A stretch of 64,000 nt of DNA from Engraulis encrasicolus (lineage: Eukaryota; Chordata; Actinopteri; Clupeiformes; Engraulidae), in NCBI RefSeq assembly GCF_034702125.1, contig NC_085867.1, forward strand, positions 46,845,762 to 46,909,761. Reading direction: 5' to 3'. The position numbers were made by a program, and so were the translations under genes. Each line of letters begins with the position of its first letter. Position 1 is the first letter of the stretch. Positions 45,485 to 56,305 of this stretch are shown here, in pieces. The notes beneath the pieces are model-generated. The model saw only the letters and a list, made by a program, of their open reading frames with translations. It was not told where the DNA came from and ran no database searches.

Positions 45485-47479
45485 ATGTCTGGAATAATGG
45501 ATAACCTAATAAGGCAATATTTTGATCAGGGGATGACACAGGCAGAGATTGCATTAAGTCTTTTAATAAGGAATAATTTCAAAATTAGTCCGCGGCACCT
45601 CCGCAGAAGACTGGCCCGGCTTCGTCTGTACCGACGGAGATATAGCGATCCAGCTGAGGTCGTAGAGTTCATCTCGAGTCTTATGAACGGACCAGGACGG
45701 CTTCATGGCTACCGTATGATGCACGCAAGGTGCCTTTTAGCTGGATTCCGTGTCAGTCGGGATGTCGTTGCGGAGATCCAGACCACCCTTGATCCCGTGG
45801 CCGTGCAGTGTCGGAAAGGCAGGCGACTGCGGCGAAGATCATACAGTGTTCCGGGGCCTAATTACGTATGGCACATGGATTCATATGACAAGCTCACCCC
45901 CTTTGGCATTGGGATGAACGGGTGCATCGATGGATTTTCGAGGTATATAATTTGGATGGAAGCAAACTCTACCAACAGCAACCCGTGCGTAATCGCAGCC
46001 TATTTTACGCAAACTGTCTCTAAACTCGGAGGCTGCCCCAAAATCCTGAGATCATGGAACAGAAAATGTCCATGCCAACAGACTACAGACTTTTTTCAGG
46101 GAAGATGACACTGGAGAGGCCCCTGGGCCCCCTTGTGTTATACAAGGAAGGAGCACGGCAAACCAGAGAATCGAATGTTGGTGGGGGATGTACAGGAGAC
46201 AGAACGTGGACTACTGGCGAGACGTCTTCAGAGAGTTCCAAGCTACGGGTGATTTCAGCGGTGATTTCGTCGACAAGGGTCTTGTGCAATTCTGTTTCCT
46301 GAAGATTATACAGGTAAGGAATCAATACGCAATATGCTATTTATTTTGAGAGTAAAACGCTTGAAATAAAGTGGTGGATGTGTGCGTAATATTGTGCGTA
46401 ACGGTTTGGCCATTGTGCGCAACTAGCCCAATTTGCTAGCCTGATTATCATCGACATTCAAATCTCTTGAGGGTGTTGCGTCACTAGGAGGGCACAGTCT
46501 GGCTACCAATTTGCAACCCTTGCAAGGTGTTTGGGTGAACCATTTTGCTTGAGAAAAAAATATCAGTTATTATTGTTTCACATTGACATTCACTGACTTT
46601 GGTTCATTTTCTCAGGGGAACATATAATCTGAAAGCAAAACGAGAGACCCCCCTTGCTAACCCCATTACATATTTCTATTACACCGGAGGTGTTGCTGGG
46701 TCATTTTGACCAGTATCATTTGGGGGGGTTATAGAGCAATATTGTCTAAACTCTCTGATATAATAGTGATCCCATGTTGAGTCGACAAGGCAGGGGGTGA
46801 ATTATGTTGGAAAATGAGCGCCAATATTTTTGGGTTGTGCATCAATGTTGGCTCAGTCTGAGAGCCTGGACAGTGACTCACTTTCTTCACCATTTCCTTA
46901 TCTTTCGCTCTCTGAATCTCTCACTCAAAAATATTATTTACACAGAAATTCACAAGCATGATGAAGGGAACATGGTGAATACGAGCTATGCCCCCCCCCT
47001 AACATTATTTTCCATAGGCCCGGGTCAAAATGACCAACACCTTCAACAAAAACACAAACACCTTACAAGGGTTAAAGCCGTTAATTATAGTTGTAAACAA
47101 TGCTTCTCACTAATTGCCTGCCTTACAGGACGAGCTGGACACAGTGGTGCAAATGTGGGACAACCATCGCATTCGTCCGGGAAGGAATGGACGTGATGTC
47201 TACCATGGCAAGCCAGTGATGATGTACAACGTACCTGAGCTGTATCATGCACAGAATTATCTGCATCCAGTTGAACTGGACAAAATAAGCACAATCCTAG
47301 GTGAAGACATTTGCCAGTGGAAAACAGATATTTCATGTGACATTGACCTACATGACTTGTGCTTGATGGTGATGGAGGAACACAACTTGACTCACCGCCC
47401 TGGAGCTGAAGGAGCCATTAAACTCTACAAAGACCTGAGGCCATTGATAAGGGCACTCCTGGAAGAAGCGGATGACTGA
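45485..47479 (+). pseudogene. DDE integrase-like transposase, frameshifted
   Basis: Exon 1 is 45485-46313 and exon 2 is 47129-47479. The donor CAG/GTAAGG and acceptor CCTTACAG fit, and codon phase is preserved. The start chosen is the ATG opening MSGIMDNLIRQYF; an in-frame ATG at 45386 is possible. Order: an N-terminal helix-turn-helix-like part (FDQGMTQAEIA, SPRHLRRRLARL), then an integrase core. The first acidic strand is WHMDSYDKL (Asp at 45878-45880), followed by CIDGFSRYIIWMEA. The third acidic residue is in NQRIECWW (Glu at 46173-46175). The exon 2 C-terminal part contains DELDTVVQMWDNHRIRPGRN. At about 46052 the frame slips and the usual S-D before HGTEN is absent, so the second catalytic aspartate is missing. 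With both frames counted, about 390 codons are recognisable. The encoded enzyme would normally cut and join transposon ends in the nucleus; this copy should be inactive. Confidence 0.82.
46640..47075. repeat. TTAA-type MITE inside the transposase intron
   Basis: GGTGTTGCTGGGTCATTTTG at about 46690 and its mirror GGTCAAAATGACCAACACC at about 47023 lie near the ends; the right end reads CCTTACAAGGGTTAA at a TTAA. The left end is worn. It accounts for most of the 815-bp intron (46314-47128). Confidence 0.65.
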
Positions 47480-47964
47480 TCAAACATATTACTGTTATCA
47501 TCTGGGTTCATTGTTCCTAATGCTAGACTCTTGCCTTAATCACTACACTGCCTTACTTGCTCTAGGCTACCATCATACAGTCACACAGCATTTTGTGCTA
47601 CTGAATCACAGGGTCAGGGCTGAAAATGTATCATTGTACATATTATTGTATACCGTATATTAAATGTAGTACTACTGGAGCACAGGACTGGAGAAGAAGT
47701 ACAACAAGCACTATATAAAAATAAGTTTTGCAGCGAAAATGTCTGGAATTTCAAAATGGCAGACATGGAGCATATCCATCTTTTCAAGAATGAAAAGTGC
47801 TCTTTCCCAATCATAATGAATAAGGCTGACAATGTGAGATTGTGATAAGCAGGCTTGTTCGTGAAAAAGGTCATTTGTGAATGGGCAGCATGAATTCTGG
47901 AAATGAACTGGAAATGTTACACAGTGCGTCTAAACTCTACTACTGAAAGGAAAAGTTAAGAAGT

Positions 47965-47970
47965 AATAAA
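47965..47970 (+). terminator. AATAAA signal for the transposase gene
   Basis: AATAAA lies 486 bp after the TGA of exon 2 and is the first such signal downstream of that stop on this strand. Polyadenylation there is inferred. Confidence 0.5.
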
Positions 47971-48675
47971 ACAGCCCTGATGCACAATTGCCATCAAGGC
48001 AAAGGGATCTCAAACAGTTAACCACTGCCTCCAGGTTAACTTACTCAGATTTGTCTTTTAACTGTCCTTATCAAGTAGTTATTTCATCATATGAAAGTGG
48101 AAATGGGTGTAAACACTACTCCAAAAGTTCAGACACTGTATTGTAGTAGCCTACTACTTCCACCTCGTTACTCTAGTGCCTCATGTTTGCATACTTCAGT
48201 GGTTATTCTCAGTACTAAAGTGGCATATACTGGCAAATGTTGATATTCTAGGGTCTATGGGTGCGTTCCAATATGTGACCTTGTGTCCTCCACTTGTGCT
48301 TGTGGCCTCGTACCAGGAAGTAATACATTGTAATGACATCAAAAACAACAGCATTATATTTCAATATCTCGCAAAACTCAATTGTAAAGTCATTTTCTCA
48401 TTTTCAAACAGGATGGTAAATGAAGAATAGTCCCCCAAAAATTGTTTTGGCTAGGCTGACAGCGGGGAAAACGTAATCGTTTTCTCCACAGAGGCGGGGC
48501 ATCATCAAAACGTGAGGCCACAAGCCCAAGTGGAGGACGCAAGGTCGCATATTGGAAAGCACTGCTGTGTCACCAGGCAAAAATGCCTACTTGGAATTTA
48601 CCCTAGCAACCTTGAGGAGTTGGGACACACCACCAATAAGACACACGGGACTACAGAATTAAAGGGTTGATTTTT

Positions 48676-48681
48676 TTTATT
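48676..48681 (-). terminator. AATAAA signal for the minus-strand unit
   Basis: Minus-strand AATAAA about 250 bp downstream of the TGA in the last exon. It supports a real transcript converging on the transposase gene. Confidence 0.5.
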
Positions 48682-48930
48682 TAAAATGAGACCACACAAT
48701 GAGAACACAGCAATCCATGTAAGTAGGGTGAATAACTACCGGTATACACAGCACACTGTAGGTCAATCAACTTGGGCGAGCTGGTTGGAAGGGGCAGGAG
48801 AGAACAGCACTAGTCCACAGGTCAGGGGGTGGATGGGAGCCCGATGAGGTCCCCGTCTTTGGGGGAGGGGAAAGCAGCAATAGTCCGATCTGTTAGGTCC
48901 CGTCCGGTACCAGCGGGCTGTGCAGCTACA

Positions 48931-50358
48931 TCAAATGTGACCTGAGAGGAGGCATACAGAACACAACACTGTAATCAGGTTAGGCACAAGTGTCATTACA
49001 AACTTACGCGTGATGACAAACCCACGCCAGGAGAGGGACAAAGCCTGGGCAGCAGCAGAGTAGGGCAGGTACAACGGGCCAGGGCAGGTTGCCGTTCCTA
49101 GTTCCAGCATGCATACAGGTAGGGCTCAGGGGTAGTGAAAGAATATGCATTGATGGAGCAACAGAGACAAGCACAGCACTGTTGCAGCAGTTCAGGTGGT
49201 TAAAGGGTTAACAGCATGCATAGGGGCAGGGATTGGCACTTGGGGGATAGCAACAATTGCACTGGAAGAGATCGGGGCAGCAACAGCAGCATGGATCAGG
49301 TCGGCTCCAGTCACTGTCCAAGTAGGGGTGGGGTCTCCTGGTCAGCTACCCGCATGTATAAACATGGCACACTTAAGGTCAGGGGTGGGTAACCTATGTG
49401 TTGAGGACCGTTTGCAGCCCTTGAAGCGTTTTATCCGGCCCCCGATATAATTTTAATGTTATGCATCCTTCACATGAAATATGACATTGTAAAACTGCAT
49501 TGGCAATACAATCATGTTATATTAAGGGGGCCTAGAGAAGGTGTGGTCTCTTTTAAAGTTTGCTGCCTTCAATATAGACATGAAGTGCAGGGGAATATGC
49601 TGGTTTGTGTTCATAGTACAGCCCTCTGAGAACTTCTACGGCCCTTGGAGGAATTTGAAGTGGCCCCTCGAATGAAAAAGGTTCCCCACCCCTGCTTTAG
49701 CTCAAGCAGCACAGCTGATAGGCTAAGGTGGGGAGAGGGAGCATAATAACACTACAGACTCACACGTGAAGACAGACCAACGTTGGGGAGATGTGGTGGT
49801 GTTCCGGCAGGAGTGGGCGGGGTACAGTAGGTCGGAGCCGCCTGGTTTCCTGTGGGCTGGGGCTAGAGAAAAAGAGATGGGGAGGTTAGCAAGGTAGTTA
49901 CGCAAGAGGGGTAAGCACAGCACGGTTGCAGTAGTTCAGGTGACTAGGTTAGTAGCCCATGCAAAGGGAGGGGCCCGGGGGATAGCAGCAGCTCTTGCAA
50001 TAAGGGGACAGCAATGGTAAGCACAGCACAATTTACAGCCATGTTGGGGAACTATAGCAACAGTCATACAGGCAAGGGTCGGGAATAGTAACAGTAGCAC
50101 ATGCAGTGGACAAGCGCTCCACAGTTTTAGCAGCTCAGGTGGCTAGGGGAGTAGCAGCATTAATGCAAGCAGGGGTTGGGGGAAGCGATTGGGTGTGCGT
50201 GTATTGTATTGTAGCCTACATGTCTATATCAGTATGACAGAGTTTGAAAATTGCACGTGTGAGTGTGTATTCATTGTGTGTATTGTCTGTGTACTGCACA
50301 TGCTGTGAATGAATGTGTCAGAGAAAGAATAAACTTAGTACATTCATGTATGAGTAGG

Positions 50359-50393
<35 letters not shown>

Positions 50394-50863
50394 TGCACAT
50401 TGGAGACTGCACATTGGAGACTGGTCAAACGCAATTTCAAACTGGTTCTGTGCCAACACTGTTACATAGATTTTTGACAATAAAGTAGGCCTACAGTTGA
50501 CTTGACTTGATAGCAGCACACACAGAAAGGAGTTAACAGGGCGAGCACAGCAGTTCAGGTGGCCATGGGCCAGCAACATTATTATAATGCTGGCAGGTAT
50601 CGGGGGTAGCGACAGCAACACAACGATGGGTTACCAGGGGCAAGCGAAGGCAAGGAGGCAATTGCAAGCACAATGTTAAGCCTACGGTGGCGGTATAGCG
50701 AGCAAGGGCCAACAGAGCATTAGGCAGGCAGTGGCAAGGGGGGTATATCGCACAAAATGACACTTACCTTGCCCAAAATGCAGAAGGGGGGCTCTGTCCA
50801 CCGTTTCCCGTCCGTGATGGGGTCCTCCACAGCGATTTCACAGTTTACAACTCCTCCAGTTCT
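48931..50863 (-). CDS. Spliced minus-strand ORF, function unknown
   Basis: Four segments are joined by plausible splice sites: 50863-50768 (donor AAG/GTAAGTG), 49862-49766 (acceptor TTTTTCTCTAG, donor CAC/GTGTGAG), 49097-49008 (acceptor GGAACTAG, donor CGC/GTAAGT) and 48941 onward (acceptor GCCTCCTCTCAG). The joined frame stays open for about 97 codons, including CEIAVEDPITDGKRWTEPP, QAAPTYCTPPTPAGTPP and PLYLPYSAAAQALSLSWRG, and ends at a TGA at 48933-48931. No ATG precedes it: a TGA lies at 50866-50864. The true start may therefore be in an unseen exon, or the gene may be broken. The last exon also holds a 39-codon open frame in another phase (VTFDVAAQPAGTGRDLTD...), so frame continuity is uncertain. 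An alternative acceptor at 49046-49045 would shorten exon 3. No domain is recognised. A TTTAAAAG box near 50910 could be its core promoter. Confidence 0.4.
49380..49694. mobile_element. hAT MITE inside the transposon
   Basis: CAGGGGTGGGTAACCT and AGGTTCCCCACCCCTG with flanks CTTAAGGT and CTTTAGCT (6 of 8). Same family as 27469-27787. Confidence 0.85.
50190..50514 (+). repeat. Retroposon 3' end with (TTGAC) tail and (GT)n
   Basis: TTTTTGACAATAAAGTAGGC followed by TTGACTTGACTTGA is the 3' terminus of a fish non-LTR retroposon. Upstream are a GT run (about 50361-50391) and a duplicated TTGCACATTGGAGACTG word. No ORF remains. Confidence 0.65.
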
Positions 50864-51109
50864 TCACTGTTCCCTCTCGGCTATGTTCCTCTCCGGATAG
50901 CTGATGCTTTTAAATTGCACGCCTGTCTACCGCTAGAGTGGTTAATTACTAAAGTGGCTCTCATGGCTTTGCTTTACATTGATTAACAAACTGAATTGGC
51001 ATGCCAGCGTTTACCAAAGAGCTGTTGTTTACCTGCACCTCAGGTGTCGCTGTAACTATTGTTCCCCTCGGAAACAACGCAAGTGAATGCAGTTCCGCCT
51101 GTGACACGA

Positions 51110-51209
51110 CATTATTGTTTTATCGAGATCTCCAATTAATTATACCGTTATCTAGGGATAACGAAGTGAATTAAAAATGATGATACGAAGGCCGCTCTCG
51201 GCTTCCGTA
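51110..51209 (-). repeat. Right terminal inverted repeat
   Basis: Reverse complement of the left terminal repeat, ending CGCTCTCGGCTTCCGTA. It contains TTATCTAGGGATAACGAAG, pairing with the left GTTATCCCGAGATAACG block. Confidence 0.85.
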
Positions 51210-51212
51210 GGC

Positions 51213-51599
51213 TAGGGATGCACCGATACCACTTTTTTGAAAACCGATACAAGTACGAGTACGAGTACATTAATGTGTGTATGTGTACTTGCCGATACCG
51301 AGTACCGATACCATTTACCACCAAAATACAATGAAAATAAATGCGTGGCCTTGTTTTTTTCCACCTGTGATATTTGTATTGTCCATTTCCATGTAGATTT
51401 AAATGTTAGTGAATGTATTCGGTTACACTTTTTTCCATGCTGCTTCTAAGTCCACAGAACTTGACAAGATTTTGCATTGTTTTGTGTAATTGCAGTATTG
51501 TTCCTGGTATTGGCAAGTGCTTTACGAGTACGAGTACGAGTACAATGAGCAGCATCGGGTGCCGATACCGATACCAGTATCCGTATCGGTGCATCCTTA
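51213..51599. mobile_element. hAT MITE abutting the transposon's right end
   Basis: TAGGGATGCACCGATACC at the left and GGTGCATCCTTA preceded by CCGTATC at the right. Subterminal CGAGTACGAGTAC words occur at both ends. The 8 bp on either side (CCGTAGGC, CAGATGGC) match only partly; a 5-bp loss at the left junction would explain this. Confidence 0.8.
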
Positions 51600-51611
51600 C
51601 AGATGGCCAGT

Positions 51612-51870
51612 CCAGCCCTGGTTGTCATCCAAGCAACCCTTGCAGTGACTACAATTTAAGATAATACCGAGCAAGCAGAGAAAGAGAAGGGTCTTGCCCA
51701 AAGCTTCCAGCCAAGTTGATGTAAGCCAGCAGTTTTCTGTTCTGGTGGAGGAAAGCTATACTCTCGGAAACCAACTCTTACCATGATTTATTGGGTTAGC
51801 ATGACATGGACGGTCACGGGAGGTTTCGGCCTAATCCATCTTCAGCGCCTTAAGGAGGAGGCAGGTAGGG

Positions 51871-51901
<31 letters not shown>

Positions 51902-52356
51902 ACCCAGCCACCACCTATATTGTCTTCCTTTTTTTTTTTTTAAATTTCTCATCGTTTTTATTTTAACAAAAGCAAAATGTAACATACCATTAAGGATAAT
52001 AAAAGGATACAGAAAAAGGATAGGGGTAGGGTAGGGTATTTTTCTTTCAGCTAATTACAACATATGCAGAGAGGAAAGCATACTGTAGGCCTACTATAAC
52101 ATGAAATAATACAAATAATGAAGAAATATCCAAGTCAATAAAGAATATTAAAACGATAGAAATAAAATATACCACATGTGATTAAAAAAATCCACCTCCA
52201 AGAGAGAAATAAATAAAGGGCCTTTGCAATGGTGAAGCCCCCCCCCCCCATCTCTCTCTCTCATTACTGTCCTGTCTCCTCTCAAACTGTCCAATGTAAA
52301 GCCCCCCAGAATCAATAACAAAGAAAGGCAGGCAGGCAGGCACTCAGACACAATCT

Positions 52357-52449
<93 letters not shown>

Positions 52450-52860
52450 CAGAATGTCAATCCCACACGCAGCAGAATGTTTGTACAGCCGTTAGCCATG
52501 GCTGGATTGATTATTGGGCATATGCAGGGCATTTGCCCGGTGGACTGTTGCCGATTTTGGCCTGGTCCTCTCCTCAATATTGTCGATCCTCATGCTGCTA
52601 CAGCAGGACTCTCGAAGATTACCAAATATAATCAAAGCATTTTTTGTGGTCAAAAAATAGCTCATTATAGAAGACTAAAATGTTGTTACAGCCAGGCTCC
52701 ATTGTCTCTGTTAATGCCTCATGAACTGGTCTTAGCTGAAAATGCCCGGTTTGGCCCAAATGTTTGACCCGGCCCATCCCTGCAAAGAGCAGTTTGACTT
52801 CAGGCCTCTGCTGTGATTTGCATGGTGCAGAACTGTTTCCCTTCCAAATGCACCCTAAAG
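51612..52860. other. No gene recognised; microsatellites
   Basis: (TTTA)n at about 51871-51900, a (CT)n-like run near 52250, and an ~88-bp (CA)n at 52361-52448. A GGCTGGATTGATTATTGGGC word near 52501 may be a worn hAT piece. No supported coding sequence. Confidence 0.5.
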
Positions 52861-53216
52861 CAGGGGTTCCCAAACTTTACCATGACAAGGCCCCCATATA
52901 CCATTCAATTCCAGCCAAGGCCCCCCTTACATGGGGGGCGCTATACTATTTTTTCCTGCGCACCCCCTTTCACAACCATATTTGTGTGTGTCAGTGCCCC
53001 ATTGGGATATATAAAATAACTATAATGTTAGTTGCAATAGATTATTATGCCATTTTTAACTAATGGGAATATTGTTTAGCTGATTGTGGTTGATTTTGTG
53101 CACTTTAATTCATCTATTATTACTTCTGATGTGTTATACTTTTTCTGACAACCTTCTGACAACGCATCCCTTCGCAGCCCCCCAGGAGTCCCCGGCCCCC
53201 ACTTTGAAAACCACTG
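52861..53216. mobile_element. hAT MITE with perfect target duplication
   Basis: CAGGGGTTCCCAAACTTT and AAAACCACTG as ends, with CCCTAAAG on both sides (52853-52860 and 53217-53224). AAGGCCCCC words lie near the left end. Confidence 0.92.
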
Positions 53217-53224
53217 CCCTAAAG

Positions 53225-53804
53225 TACCACCCCGACACCACCACCAGGCACATCGGAGTGGACAAGACGCCTCATCTACTTATCAGAACTTATCCCTTTC
53301 TTGCAAAGCTTCAACTTGCAAAGCTTGTCGCTACCAAAATGGTAAAGACCGGATTCCTAGTGTGTTATTTGAAGGCAGTGAGTGTTATTCGTTAGTAGTT
53401 TGTTTACAGAATTCAGGCTGCTCATTCAGAAATGCCGTTCATGCATATTTCCTACAGTGACACCATCATATTTTGTCATATACCGGTACCTGTATTTCTA
53501 TCATCAATCATATAGTTCTCAGTTCTCAGTATGATATCACAAATATTCTGATTTTTTTATTGGAGGGCGCGTCGGCCGGGGTGCACATCACTGTAGGATT
53601 GCCCTGACTACAGCTCAGTCTGCCTTGTATTCGTAATAGGGCATTCACGACGTGATAAGGTCGTGATGTGGAGTAAATGTGCATAAACTTTTCCGGACCT
53701 TTTGGATGTGCCTCAAGGGCCAATCGTGTTGCATTGCATTCCCACAATACTGTGAAATCATGAAGGGCAGAACGATGCAAAGTTCGTATCATATTCTGGT
53801 GGAT
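53225..53804. other. No feature recognised
   Basis: No supported gene or repeat boundary; an isolated 103-codon frame (53084-53395) is largely MITE sequence. Confidence 0.35.
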
Positions 53805-54106
53805 TAGGCAGCGGGCCAGAAATCCTATCTTGCAAGTTCGTCGGAGTGATCAGGTGGCAACTTGGTTTTTGCTCATATATATCCATCAGAGTGCATAAAT
53901 CAATATTCTAAATGTTGCCATCGTCAAAAGTTGCACATTCATATGAAAAACAAAGGTTGAACAGGCGATTTTTGGTAATGTAGGAATGTAATTAAAATTG
54001 ACCTCTTCAACAAGAAAAGTGTCACCAAATAAATTTGAAGTGATCCACAAGAGCAAAACTTCACATATAAGTGTGTATTATGCCTATCAATATTTCTTTA
54101 TGGGTG

Positions 54107-54371
54107 TAATGGCAGTCAGGCATAGCGCCACCATGTGGTAGGTAATTGAACTGCTTGAAATGCACTGCAGCTACTGTTAATTCCATATAGGAAAAAGTGG
54201 TGAAGTTGATGTGTAGATTCTATTAAACATGGCCTATGAGTGAAATGGCAGTCAAGCATAGCGCCACCATTTGGTAGGCAATTGAACTGCTTGAAATGCA
54301 CTGCAGCTACTGTTAATTCCATATAGGAAAAAGTGGTGAAGTTGATGTGTATATTCTATTAAACATGGCCT
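54107..54371. repeat. 136-bp tandem duplication
   Basis: Two copies (starting at about 54111 and 54247) share CATAGCGCCACCAT, ATTGAACTGCTTGAAATGCA and GTGGTGAAGTTGATGTGTA, with few differences. The 68-codon minus frame across it is a product of the duplication. Confidence 0.92.
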
Positions 54372-55744
54372 ACTTTGTGAATGGTTTGTTGATGTCTTGT
54401 AGAATAAGGAAATTGTGTGGTGACAAACGTACCACAGGTAAACCGTTAATTGTTAATTCAACATTCATTGCCTGACATGAATGATAATTAGCAGATAATG
54501 GCTGATTGTAATTATGAACACAAAACACATAATCACAACTTAGTTACTGTCTTTTGCCTTTGCATGTCTCTTTCACTCAAGACTGATAGACACAATGTAG
54601 AATACAGTAGGCCTAATTGCCAATTATTGGCCAAAGGTTTTCACAAAATTGAAAAAGACAAAATTCTCAACATTTTAAGTAAGACTCTATTATTAGTTGT
54701 ATAGTATTATTATGATGTATAATTATGATAATTATGCAAATATAAAAATATACATCCAAGGTGGTCACAATTTTTCAACATGGCCACCCTCTCCACTTGT
54801 AAAAAAGGCCTGGAATAGTTCACTTAATGATACAAGCATGCAATTTGGCACAAAATGTTCATCAGAATCCACTCTTTGAAAAAAGGGTGCTGGCCTCAGG
54901 GAATTCCAAGATGGCCACCTTCCACCAATAACTCCTTAGCATATTAACTGATTTGCATTACAATTATTTTAAGAAAAAAAAGATCTGTTTGATCACTATC
55001 CTATCATACAGTCTGAACCAAAAGATCTGCTATTTTTGCACGATGGCATTTTTAAAGCAAAACAACATAAATATTAGAAGTGTAGTCCTACAACAAAATC
55101 TCGAAAAGAACTGTGTAAGGCTGGACAGAGGACAAATAAGACATGTAGCATTTACACCCGTCATTCTCTACTCTCTGTAATGGGAGACCCAATTACCCAG
55201 AACACTTTCAATTAGTTTCCTATCCCCAGTCAGCTGGATTTTCTAACTAGTCTTGGCCTTATCAGCAGATATATTCCAAAAAACTTTGAACAGCCTCATT
55301 TCCCATCCTCTGACAAGTCAAGTGGAGTGTACTGACTACTCATTGATGCTTTGATGCATTGGTGGCTTTTAAATTCCACTGCGGAAATTGGCAAAGGTGT
55401 TGTTATCCAAGTTGACAAGTTGGGGGAACCCACAGTTATTTTCTTGTTAACTACACAGCATTTACAGTCCTTCCATTTTGGTCAAGTTGTACAGTAGGTA
55501 AGGACATTAGAATGATTGGCATGATGCTGTGCTGGAAACACGAGACCCTACATCTCCGATAGAATTGATTGTGTTTGATATCTTTGACCAAGTCAACTTT
55601 GATGATGTTGAGATTTTCCTGAGTAAGTTGGGAGCTGTATATCTTTTGACGTCTGCATCAGACTTGGTACAACCAAAACTCTCTCTGAATGAGATAGGCC
55701 TACATGGTCCTAGGAGGAAGCCAATAGCCACATATTTTCCCATG

Positions 55745-55830
55745 CCAAATTATGGTAAGGCAGATCGTCGAAACACTGTCTGTGTAATAATAAAAGAAAG
55801 TTAATGCATGGTGTGACCTTTTCTTACTTT
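55745..55830. repeat. Half-copy of the CGAAAC fold-back family
   Basis: TCGTCGAAACACTGTCTGTG, TAATAAAAGAAAGTTAATGC and ATGGTGTGACCTTTTC correspond to the loop and right arm of the hairpin at 22566-22714. The left arm is missing. Confidence 0.7.
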
Positions 55831-55887
55831 TCTCTGCCAAATTATACCAATGGCAATTTTCTCCACTCAAGTCTAGATGTGCAACAT

Positions 55888-56305
55888 TTAAAGGGACAGT
55901 TTGGTCAATTTCAACATGCAGTTGTATTGCTCACGCTACCCTTGACTTGTCAGTACCTGGTGATGCCACATTTTTCGGCTCAGCCCTTTCCGAGATATGA
56001 GCAATTCTAATGGGGGCAGCGTTTGTTTACATTTTTAAAAAATGAAACATAGGCCAACTCCAAATATTTTCCCAAAAGGTACTGCTGTTTGCTAGTTGTC
56101 TGCTGATGTTTTATAACCTTTTGGATGTTTTTGGGAATAAATAAAAATGTTTTTTTGAAATGTAAACAAAGAGCTGCCCCCATTACAATGACCAGGATCT
56201 CGGAAACGGCTGAAGAAGAAGAAAAAAATTTTTCAGGCACTGACAAGTCCAGGGTAGTGTGAGCATTACAACTGCATGTTGAAATTGACCAAACTGTCCC
56301 TTTAA
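55888..56305. mobile_element. TTAA-flanked palindromic MITE
   Basis: TTAAAGGGACAGTTTGGTCA and TGACCAAACTGTCCCTTTAA are perfect termini at TTAA sites. The arms continue for about 150 bp (CAACATGCAGTTGTA, CTTGTCAG, ATGTAAACAAA words). Same TTAA-type as the elements at 2013 and 30193. Confidence 0.92.

Larger units (their letters stand above)
49150..50680. repeat. Degenerate ~100-bp repeats in the second unit's introns
   Basis: At least five diverged units (from about 49172, 49913, 50019, 50109 and 50533) share AAGCACAGCAC, GCAGTTCAGGTGG, TAGCAGCA and GGGGATAGCAACA-like words. They are separated by later insertions (hAT 49380-49694, LINE tail about 50190-50514). They look like an old minisatellite native to this transposon. 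Confidence 0.6.
45188..51209. mobile_element. ~6-kb integrase-type DNA transposon, two genes
   Basis: It is bounded by inverted repeats of about 100 bp (45188-45290 and 51110-51209) that start TACGGAAG(A/C)CGAGAGCGGCC and include TTTTAATTCAC, GTTATCCC(G/T)AGATAACG and TATAATTAATT. It contains a plus-strand DDE integrase-like gene in two exons with its own polyadenylation signal. Converging on it is a minus-strand spliced unit, also with a polyadenylation signal. Between and within these lie a TTAA MITE, a hAT MITE, a LINE tail and degenerate ~100-bp repeats. A 12-bp direct repeat, CAGATGGCCAGT, lies outside the left end (45177-45188) and, past a later hAT insertion, outside the right end (51600-51611). 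The protein suggests an IS3-like/Ginger-like integrase superfamily. That assignment rests on motif recognition only. Confidence 0.75.
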
